Positions 1 to 5,039 of a stretch of DNA of 5,039 bases are shown in pieces. The translations under genes and the position numbers were made by a program. The notes beneath the pieces were generated by a model that searched no databases, was not told the DNA's origin, and saw only the letters and a list, made by a program, of their open reading frames with translations. Position 1 is the first letter of the stretch. Each line of letters begins with the position of its first letter. The stretch covers positions 1 to 5,039 of the forward strand of contig JAKLHU010000195.1 in NCBI GenBank assembly GCA_022709995.1. Direction: 5' to 3'. The stretch is from Verrucomicrobiota bacterium. GTDB taxonomy: Bacteria; Verrucomicrobiota; Lentisphaeria; Oligosphaerales; Oligosphaeraceae.

Positions 1-16
1 TCAAAGCATCACCACC

Positions 17-26
17 GAAGGAGAAG
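17..26 (+). promoter_or_regulatory. Shine-Dalgarno site of the sugar isomerase gene
   Basis: A purine-rich GAAGGAGAAG stretch contains GGAG at 20-23, six bases before the ATG at 30. This is a canonical ribosome binding site and fixes the start of the downstream gene. It is the only strong Shine-Dalgarno site at any of the three gene starts in the window. Confidence 0.8.
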
Positions 27-29
27 ATT

Positions 30-908
30 ATGTATTTCACCGGATTTGCGGATGAAGCGGCGAAAGATTTGGCCAGTCAGATCAAGGCGACGAAGGCTTT
101 GGGCTGGACGAACATTGAGTCGCGTTCGATCGATGGCGTGAACATCCATGATTTGCCGGCCGAGCGTTTTGACCAGGTCGCCGCCGAGCTGGAAGCGGCC
201 GGGATCAAGGTCAATTGCTTTGGTTCGACGATTGCGAACTGGGGCAAGAAGATCACGGATCCTTTTGACTCGTCCCTGGCCGAGATCAAGCGCGCCATTC
301 CGCGGATGCAGCGCCTGGGCACCAAGCTGATCCGGGTCATGAGTTTTGCGCGTCTTGACGACCGCGAGCCCAGCGACCAGATGGAGGAAGAGCGTTTCCG
401 CCGTTTGCGCGAGCTGACCAAGATGTTCCTCGACCATGGCATGCAGCCGGTGCATGAGAATTGCATGAACTACGGCGGCATGGGCTGGCAGTTCACCCTC
501 AAGATGCTGGAAAATGTCCCGGGCTTGAAGCTGGTTTTTGACACCGGCAACCCGATTGGCACCGACGACCGCTCCAAGGCGAAGCCGTACCCGAAGCAGT
601 CGAGCTGGGAATTCTACAGTCATGTCCGTGACCACGTGGCCTACATCCACATCAAGGACGGCCATTTTGACCCGGTCAAGAAAGACCTCATCTGCACCTG
701 GCCGGGCGAAGGCAACGGCGATGTGCGGCGGATCCTGACCGATGCGTTTGCCCGCGGCTATGATGGCGGCATCTCGATTGAGCCGCACATGCAGGTTATT
801 TTCCACGATGCGTCGGTCAAGGCCGACCCGAAGGCGATGTTTGACAATTACGTCGAATACGGCCGCCGCCTGATGAAACTGGTGGGGGAATGCCGGAAGC
901 AGAAGTAA
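30..908 (+). CDS. Sugar phosphate isomerase/epimerase (xylose isomerase-like TIM barrel)
   Basis: This 292-residue protein fits the xylose isomerase-like TIM barrel / AP endonuclease 2 family (COG1082 type), which includes hydroxypyruvate isomerase, ketose 3-epimerases and IolE/IolI-like enzymes. Members interconvert keto and aldo sugars or epimerise them using a divalent metal. Candidate metal ligands lie at the ends of successive beta strands: Glu143 (VHEN), Asp171 (VFDTGN), His207 (IHIKD) and Glu251 (ISIEPH). This is the Glu-Asp-His-Glu set known in ketose 3-epimerases. A PGEGNGDV segment at 225-232 matches the family's usual G-E-G loop before the last helices. There is no signal peptide, so it should be cytoplasmic. 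Length is normal and the protein looks intact. The start is fixed by a strong Shine-Dalgarno site and the stop is TAA. The substrate cannot be read from sequence; members of this family in Lentisphaerota and Verrucomicrobiota are numerous and mostly uncharacterised. The family is clear, the exact reaction unknown. Confidence 0.93.
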   Translation: MYFTGFADEAAKDLASQIKATKALGWTNIESRSIDGVNIHDLPAERFDQVAAELEAAGIKVNCFGSTIANWGKKITDPFDSSLAEIKRAIPRMQRLGTKLIRVMSFARLDDREPSDQMEEERFRRLRELTKMFLDHGMQPVHENCMNYGGMGWQFTLKMLENVPGLKLVFDTGNPIGTDDRSKAKPYPKQSSWEFYSHVRDHVAYIHIKDGHFDPVKKDLICTWPGEGNGDVRRILTDAFARGYDGGISIEPHMQVIFHDASVKADPKAMFDNYVEYGRRLMKLVGECRKQK

Positions 909-969
909 AAGCGGTTGGCGCAGCAGCAGCTGTCCCGTTGATCGCGGTGTGAATGACATCAAGGTCGGG

Positions 970-990
970 AAAACGGGGCGCTTTTAGCGC
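970..990 (-). terminator. Small hairpin, possible terminator of the C10 peptidase gene
   Basis: Positions 978-990 form a perfect 5-bp stem (GCGCT/AGCGC) around a 3-base loop. Read on the - strand, the hairpin is followed by CCCCG and then TTTT (973 to 970). It lies about 85 bases past the stop codon of the - strand peptidase gene. The stem is short and the T-run is separated from it by five bases, so this is only a moderate intrinsic-terminator candidate. Confidence 0.35.
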
Positions 991-1039
991 AAAGGCATGA
1001 CTGGCACGGGGTCTCCCAAGCCATTCATGCCTTTGTTTT
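991..1039 (+). terminator. Large hairpin with T-rich tail, likely terminator of the sugar isomerase gene
   Basis: AAAGGCATGA (991-1000) pairs perfectly with TCATGCCTTT (1025-1034). After a C/T mismatch the stem continues with TGGC (1002-1005) against GCCA (1020-1023), and GGG (1009-1011) can pair with CCC (1015-1017) inside the loop. The 3' arm ends in TTT and runs into GTTTTG, giving a T-rich tail on the + strand. It sits 82 bases after the isomerase stop, where two convergent genes meet. The same palindrome could instead, or also, be a REP-like extragenic repeat. Confidence 0.6.
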
Positions 1040-1074
1040 GCTTGCCGGGGCAGTCCGCCTTGTCCATGTTCACT

Positions 1075-3951
1075 TCACGGATGGATATACAGCCAGCAGG
1101 CTTCCAGCGGGGTGACGACGGCGTCGGCGACGACGGCATAGGTTTTGCCGTTCCATCTCCAGGCCTCGGCATGGTTGGGGATGGGAGTGGCCACGACCGG
1201 CGCCACCAGGTGCCAGCCAGGCGCCGTTGGCAGTTCAACCGTGGTCGTGAGGCCGGTCAGCGGCAGGGTGAGGGCGTCGGCATCGTCATGAAAGAGCCAG
1301 TATGCCTGTCCGCCGGGGAAGATTGTGGTCTTGGCATAGTGCGGCTGGCCGGCGAGGAGCTGGCAGCTGAATGCCGGCAGGCCTGCAAGGGGGATGGCGT
1401 CGGCAGCCTCCAGAGTGACCGGCAGTCCGACTAAGTTCCAGCCGGGCGCGAGGGTGATTTCGATATCGGCTTCGAAGAGTGCTGTCGCCGCCACGGGCGC
1501 GGCCGGCATGGAGAAGGTCGTTTCGGCGTTCCCGGCGTCCGCCAGATTGACGGCCGGGGCGGTTTCCCAGCGCCGGAAACGCGCGCCGCCGGCGGTGGGG
1601 CTGGCGGTCAGGGTTACGATGTCCCCGGCGGCGGCGAGAATGGTGGCGGCCGGGTTTTCGCTCGCGCTGGCGGCAGCGCCGGCGGTGACGGTGACTGGAT
1701 ACAGCGGCACGCAGGAAAAGTCGTCGAGCCAGCCGCAGTCGTCGTACATAAACCACGGGCCGTCTCCCTTCTGGTAGGTCCAGGAGAGCGTATATGTTCC
1801 CGGTTCCGGGATGACGACGGCATAATATTCCCAGTCGAGGTCGCCGGCGATGCGGCCGATCTCCACGTCGTCGACGGCGAAGATCAGATAGTCGGCGTCG
1901 GGATACTCCTCTGTTTCCGGCTGGGAGGAGACTTTCCATTGGAAGGCGACGGCGCAGGGGCCGGTGACGTACGTGTAGAGGCGGGAAAAGTCGTTGTCAT
2001 AGAGAATCGGGCTGCCGTCCGGGGCGTCTTGTCCGCCGCCCGACTGGAGCGCGGCCGGCGGTGAAAAGGCGGTCGCGGCCTGTACGCGCCAGTTGGCATG
2101 GCCGTCGGTGAAGAAGTCCTGCCCGGGGCTGTTGACGGCGGCGCCGGCGCCGGCCAGGGGCACTTCGGGGAATTTCACGACCAAGTCGGCGGTCGCCGTT
2201 GTTTGCCATTTACCGTTGGCCGCAGTGGCGGTGATCCAGACCAGGACATTGCCGGTGCGGGCGGTCGTCGCCGGGGTCAGGGTGAGGGTTTGGCTCAAGC
2301 CTTGGCCCGAGAAGGTGAGATTGGCGGTCGGGAAGAGGTCTGGCCGGCTGGTGGCGGCGTTCAGGTTCAGACCAGGCAGGTCGGAGACGTTGATTTCGAC
2401 GGTGAACGGGCTGGTGTTGAAGCCGGTCACGACCGGCGTCAACACGGTCATCTGGAGAACAGCCGGGGCTGGCGTGACGGTGACCGTCACCGTGGCTGCC
2501 GGTTGCCAGGCGCCGTTCATCAGGGCGGCGAGGGTGTATTTGGCTTCGCCGGCCGGCTGGTTAGCAAGGTTCCAGGAGCGGGCTCCGGGCGGGATGTTGC
2601 TGGATATTGTCGTGGTGATGCCATTTCTGGTTGTCCGCAGCCGGAAGGCGGTCACGGCGGCGGCGTGGTAGTCGGGAAACTGCCAGGAGAGGGTGAAGTC
2701 GGGGGGCTGTTCGTAGGCGGTTTCGGTGAATTGCGGCGTCAGTTGCGGTTGAATGCCAGTAATGCCATTGCTGATGACGGTGTTTTCGTAGCCGTCATTG
2801 AGCCGGTACCAGCCGTTTTCGTAGCCGTCCCAGCCATAGTTGAAATGATAATAGTCGGCGCCGGAATCAGTCAGGAGCCCGTCGGCGACAAAACTGTGAT
2901 TGCCGATGTTGGTCATGCCGCTGAAGCCGACATAGGCCGGCCGGCCGGCCAGAATGTCGTTCTTGATGTTGGCGTAGAGGGCGGCCGGGGAAATGTAGTT
3001 GGAGTAATGGGAGGAGATGTTGGACATTTTGAAGTCGGAGGACTGGAAAAAAAGATGGTCGGAAAACACCTGCGGGATGTCGTTGGAAAAGGTCCCGGTG
3101 CCGTTGAGCTCGTAGTCGGAGTTGAAGAAAACGCCCAGGGCCAGGCAGGCTCTGGCCACGGCCAGGTTGGCGGGGGCGGTCGGGGCGCCGCCGGCGCCGG
3201 CATACGCGTCCTGCATGGCGTCCCAGGCAAAGGGCAGGGACAGATTGGCGGCGAGGGTGGCGCGGGTTGCCCCTTCGCTGTCCGCGTGGCTTTTGCCGCC
3301 TTGGCCGCGCGGCGGCCAATGGTGGAATTTCAGGATTTGGGCGATGGCGACCGGCACGCAGCCGGCATCGGCGCGGATGAGGGTCGTGTTGCCGCTGGTC
3401 GGCAGATAGTGGTCGTAGGGCGCATGCTGCCCCCAGAACGTGGAGAGCAGGGGCGGCTGGAGGATGGTCGAGGGAACGGGGTCAATGGGTGCGGCGCGGG
3501 TCTGGTCCGTGGCGCGGAGCCGGTCCCATTGGCCGCGGTTTTGGGCGAAATAATCCGTCGCGCTTCTGGTTTGCGGCTGGGCGAGGAGGTCGGCAAAGCG
3601 CCGGTTCTGAGCCTGGAGCAGATCGGCCAGTGGCGAGCCTGGCGCGAGGCCATGCGTCAGGGAGGCGGTTTCGGAGAAGGCGACGACCGGGGGGAGCGTG
3701 TCGTCCGTGCTCATGATCACATAGCCGCGTGGATGCAGGCGGACGATGGCCAGCGCCGCCATGGCCGGGCCGTCGTCCGGAACGGCGACGGCAGCGACGG
3801 CGGCGTTGGGCGCGAATTGCCGGAACACGGCGTTCTGTCCCAGCCAGGCCGAGACCGCCGCCAGCACGTCACGCTCCGGCACCGGTGTGGCTGGACTGGC
3901 GGGGGCGAGGCAGAGAAAGATGGCGACGATGGCAGAAAACCAATGCTTCAT
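1075..3951 (-). CDS. Secreted streptopain-like (family C10) cysteine peptidase with long beta-rich C-terminal tail
   Basis: This 958-residue protein begins with a Sec signal peptide: MKH, a hydrophobic core at about 4-16, and likely cleavage after Ala18 or Ala21. Cys14 has Leu before it, so it is not a good lipobox. Residues about 24-125 resemble the C10 propeptide, including a GYVIMSTDD..LPPVVAFS stretch. The catalytic domain spans about 165-400: WGQ..PYD (173-179), nucleophile Cys198 in DAGCVPVAIAQILKFHHWP, catalytic His352 in GNHSFVADG, then YHFNYGWDGYENGWYRL (368-384). The order and spacing match streptopain (SpeB). The tail then shows an FN3-like segment (about 403-493), a second beta-rich segment (about 495-595), a jelly-roll/MAM-like domain (about 605-750, with FQWKVSSQ and WLDDF), an InlB B-repeat-like domain (about 752-828), and a 'PGWNLVGLP' module (about 829-958). 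It should be exported as a zymogen and act on extracellular protein. SpeB is much shorter, at about 400 residues including its prepropeptide. No clear Shine-Dalgarno precedes the ATG; the start is chosen for the signal peptide. No sortase motif or PEP-CTERM tail is visible. Peptidase family is confident; tail domain names are tentative. Confidence 0.92.
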   Translation of the reverse strand: MKHWFSAIVAIFLCLAPASPATPVPERDVLAAVSAWLGQNAVFRQFAPNAAVAAVAVPDDGPAMAALAIVRLHPRGYVIMSTDDTLPPVVAFSETASLTHGLAPGSPLADLLQAQNRRFADLLAQPQTRSATDYFAQNRGQWDRLRATDQTRAAPIDPVPSTILQPPLLSTFWGQHAPYDHYLPTSGNTTLIRADAGCVPVAIAQILKFHHWPPRGQGGKSHADSEGATRATLAANLSLPFAWDAMQDAYAGAGGAPTAPANLAVARACLALGVFFNSDYELNGTGTFSNDIPQVFSDHLFFQSSDFKMSNISSHYSNYISPAALYANIKNDILAGRPAYVGFSGMTNIGNHSFVADGLLTDSGADYYHFNYGWDGYENGWYRLNDGYENTVISNGITGIQPQLTPQFTETAYEQPPDFTLSWQFPDYHAAAVTAFRLRTTRNGITTTISSNIPPGARSWNLANQPAGEAKYTLAALMNGAWQPAATVTVTVTPAPAVLQMTVLTPVVTGFNTSPFTVEINVSDLPGLNLNAATSRPDLFPTANLTFSGQGLSQTLTLTPATTARTGNVLVWITATAANGKWQTTATADLVVKFPEVPLAGAGAAVNSPGQDFFTDGHANWRVQAATAFSPPAALQSGGGQDAPDGSPILYDNDFSRLYTYVTGPCAVAFQWKVSSQPETEEYPDADYLIFAVDDVEIGRIAGDLDWEYYAVVIPEPGTYTLSWTYQKGDGPWFMYDDCGWLDDFSCVPLYPVTVTAGAAASASENPAATILAAAGDIVTLTASPTAGGARFRRWETAPAVNLADAGNAETTFSMPAAPVAATALFEADIEITLAPGWNLVGLPVTLEAADAIPLAGLPAFSCQLLAGQPHYAKTTIFPGGQAYWLFHDDADALTLPLTGLTTTVELPTAPGWHLVAPVVATPIPNHAEAWRWNGKTYAVVADAVVTPLEACWLYIHP
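1078..1461 (-). repeat. Degenerate internal duplication in the peptidase C-terminus ('PGWxLV...W' units)
   Basis: The last 128 residues contain two related units. The first runs from LAPGWNLVGLP (834-844) to GGQAYWLF (880-887). The second runs from TAPGWHLVAPV (909-919) to PLEACWLYI (948-956). Each opens with PGW-[NH]-LV and closes about 40-50 residues later with a small residue, an aromatic or Cys, Trp and Leu. The DNA is not obviously repeated, so the duplication is old. Such 'GWNLV' modules occur at the ends of secreted bacterial proteins, but I know of no assigned function. Confidence 0.55.
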
Positions 3952-4203
3952 GGTGTGTTACGAAAGGACTTTCAAGTGGAAGAGGGGCAGGAGGGCGGCA
4001 GTGCGGTCGGACTGAAATCTCCCCGCGAACCGGATACCGCTGGCGCGGCCCACCAAAAATGAGCCAATAGTTTAATGACTGCTGGTGAAAATGCAAGCAA
4101 GCTGGAGCACAAAACAGATTGAGGGATTAGATTATACCGACGGCCCGCGGACCTTGTTCCGGCAGCCTCCTTGCGCATTATTACCCTCTCCCCTGGACAT
4201 GGC
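3952..4203. promoter_or_regulatory. Divergent intergenic region between peptidase and HAD genes
   Basis: These 252 bases separate the start codons of two divergent genes and must hold both promoters unless the genes are leaderless or served from elsewhere. The middle part (about 4051-4140) is clearly more AT-rich than the flanking genes, as expected of promoter DNA. A TATACC (4133-4138) could be a -10 element for the + strand gene, but I see no -35 at proper spacing. Positions 4141-4203 are largely pyrimidine-rich. I see no convincing operator palindrome, riboswitch, tRNA or small ORF. Confidence 0.55.
4069..4096 (-). promoter_or_regulatory. Candidate sigma-70-type promoter for the peptidase gene
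   Basis: On the - strand TTGCAT (4096 to 4091) is followed, after 16 bases, by TAAACT (4074 to 4069). They match the TTGACA and TATAAT consensus at three and four of six positions. The pair lies in the AT-rich part of the divergent region and would give a leader of about 110 bases. The match is weak and promoter consensus in this phylum is not well known, so this is tentative. Confidence 0.22.
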
Positions 4204-4857
4204 ATGAACCTGAAATCCTATCGTCTTTTCATCTTTGATTTGGACAACACCCTGGTCAGCTCGGAGTCCCAGCACACGGCCGCCTTTGCCCAGGCCATCC
4301 GGGAGCTGGCCGGCTATGAACTGACCGAGGAGGACCGGCACGACTATATCGGCAACACCAGCGGCTGGCTGGCCGAGAAGATCATTCGCAAGATGGGCTA
4401 CAAGCACATCACGCCGCGGGATGTCTCCCGGCGCAAAGGCGAATGCGTGATGCGGACTTTTGAAGCCCGCCCGTTTCCGGGCGCCTGTGAATTTGTCCGT
4501 CGCTACTATGGCCGCGTGAAGCTGGGGGTGGCGAGCAATTCTCCGCGCGACTTTGTGCACTACGCCCTCCGTCTGATTGGTTTGTATGATCTCATGGACA
4601 AGGTCAAGACGGTCGAGGACGTCAAGGAGCGCAAGCCCGATCCGGAGATGTTCCTGGCCTTGAGTTCGGAATTGGCCGTGGCGCCTTCGGAATGCCTGGT
4701 TTTTGAGGACACCGGCCTGGGGCTGGAGGCGGCGGCGCGGGGAGGTTTTCCAGCCGTACTGCTGGTGAATCCGGGCAATCTGCTGCCGGATGTCATTCCC
4801 GATGGCATTCCGACCATGACCTGGCCGCAGCTGCTGGCCGCCGGCGCGGCCGACTGA
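4204..4857 (+). CDS. HAD-superfamily hydrolase (phosphatase/beta-phosphoglucomutase-like)
   Basis: Taken from ATG 4204, this is a 217-residue haloacid dehalogenase-superfamily enzyme with all four motifs. Motif I is FDLDNT with nucleophile Asp12 and acid/base Asp14. Motif II is VASNS with Ser111. Motif III is KERKPDPE with Lys144. Motif IV is VFEDTGLG with Glu168 and Asp169. The segment at about 18-88 between motif I and the core is a helical C1 cap, as in subfamily IA enzymes such as phosphoglycolate phosphatase and beta-phosphoglucomutase. It should act in the cytoplasm, hydrolysing or transferring phosphate on a small sugar phosphate or similar metabolite. The cap sequence does not let me name the substrate. 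An in-frame TTG at 4171 would add 11 residues, but these are not part of the HAD fold and no Shine-Dalgarno precedes it. ATG 4204 has a weak GGA at 4195-4197 and starts just before the first beta strand, so I prefer it. Length is normal and the gene is intact, ending in TGA. Confidence 0.92.
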   Translation: MNLKSYRLFIFDLDNTLVSSESQHTAAFAQAIRELAGYELTEEDRHDYIGNTSGWLAEKIIRKMGYKHITPRDVSRRKGECVMRTFEARPFPGACEFVRRYYGRVKLGVASNSPRDFVHYALRLIGLYDLMDKVKTVEDVKERKPDPEMFLALSSELAVAPSECLVFEDTGLGLEAAARGGFPAVLLVNPGNLLPDVIPDGIPTMTWPQLLAAGAAD

Positions 4858-5039
4858 CAGAGCCGGCCGACCCAGGGTGACCGCATCGGCGCGGGGTGGC
4901 CGAAAGACCGCCGCGCCTCAAGGCCGGCAAAGGCGGGGCGGCGGCGCGAACAGATGTTTCCATGAGATGGCTCGGGGCTTGGCCGGCGGCGGGTGCTATT
5001 CCGGCCGTGACGGCGCGGGGCAATTCGGAAAAGGCAGAA
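4858..5039. other. GC-rich sequence after the HAD gene, no supportable gene
   Basis: These 182 bases after the HAD stop are very GC-rich, with GGCGGC/GCCGGC-type runs. CGCGCC (4912-4917) and GGCGCG (4943-4948) could pair, but there is no T-tract, so I do not call a terminator. A short reading frame opens at ATG 4962 and runs off the window end for 26 codons. It has no ribosome binding site and no recognisable sequence, and chance open frames are expected at this GC content. Confidence 0.4.

Noticed and set aside
9..962. A 317-codon open frame on the - strand, antisense to the sugar isomerase gene
   Set aside because: The + strand product has clear metal-site motifs and a strong ribosome site. 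The antisense translation is Leu/Arg/His-rich with no recognisable motif, typical of the mirror of a GC-rich gene.
2477..2493. A perfect 8-bp-arm palindrome with a single central base inside the peptidase gene
   Set aside because: It encodes an alternating Thr-Val stretch (residues about 487-492), where ACC/GTC/ACG/GTG codons automatically generate a palindrome. There is no reason to invoke an operator inside the coding region.
3910..3912. Lipoprotein processing at Cys14 of the peptidase signal peptide
   Set aside because: The residues before Cys14 are Ile-Phe-Leu. A lipobox needs a small residue (Gly, Ala or Ser) just before the Cys, so ordinary signal peptidase I cleavage after Ala18 or Ala21 is more likely.
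2098..4062. A 654-codon open frame on the + strand, antisense to most of the C10 peptidase gene
   Set aside because: The - strand protein has a signal peptide, catalytic motifs and recognisable domain order, while this translation is low-complexity Gly/Val/Arg/Glu-rich with no family resemblance. Long antisense frames are expected in GC-rich genes.
4132..4560. A - strand open frame of 142 codons over the start of the HAD gene
   Set aside because: It overlaps HAD motif I and the cap coding region on the opposite strand. The HAD frame explains the conservation and the antisense product shows no known family.
4912..4948. An inverted repeat after the HAD gene considered as its terminator
   Set aside because: The arms are only six bases, the loop is long, and no T-tract follows, so an intrinsic terminator is not supported.
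4962..5039. A possible new gene start (ATG 4962) running off the window end
   Set aside because: Only 26 codons are visible, there is no ribosome binding site, a second frame is also open there, and no motif is recognisable. At this GC content it cannot be told from chance.

Overview
The window is a GC-rich bacterial chromosomal segment with three complete protein-coding genes. Two are on the + strand and flank a large gene on the - strand. The proteins suggest the Planctomycetota-Verrucomicrobiota-Lentisphaerota group, with Lentisphaerota/Victivallales-like bacteria the best guess. Two things point there: the style of the sugar-isomerase N-terminus, and a secreted multidomain protein ending in a 'PGWNLVGLP...YW' module. 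This placement is from recollection of family style, not a search.

Layout. 1-29 is a leader with a good Shine-Dalgarno site. 30-908 (+) encodes a xylose-isomerase-like TIM-barrel sugar phosphate isomerase/epimerase. 909-1074 is the gap between convergent genes and holds two abutting hairpins, probably terminators; the larger one also looks like a REP-type palindrome. 1075-3951 (-) encodes a secreted, roughly 100 kDa, streptopain-like (family C10) cysteine peptidase with a long beta-rich C-terminal tail. 3952-4203 is the divergent promoter region. 4204-4857 (+) encodes a HAD-superfamily phosphatase/phosphomutase. 4858-5039 is GC-rich sequence with no supportable gene.

Gene relationships. The orientations (+, -, +) mean the three genes are not one operon. 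The isomerase/epimerase and the HAD enzyme both fit cytoplasmic sugar or sugar-phosphate metabolism. The C10 peptidase would be exported and act on protein outside the cytoplasm. Nothing in the sequence ties the three into a single pathway. I see no mobile element, CRISPR array, tRNA or rRNA, and no convincing new multi-gene system. The most unusual items are the domain architecture of the peptidase, including a degenerate internal duplication at its C-terminus, and the paired hairpins at 970-1039.
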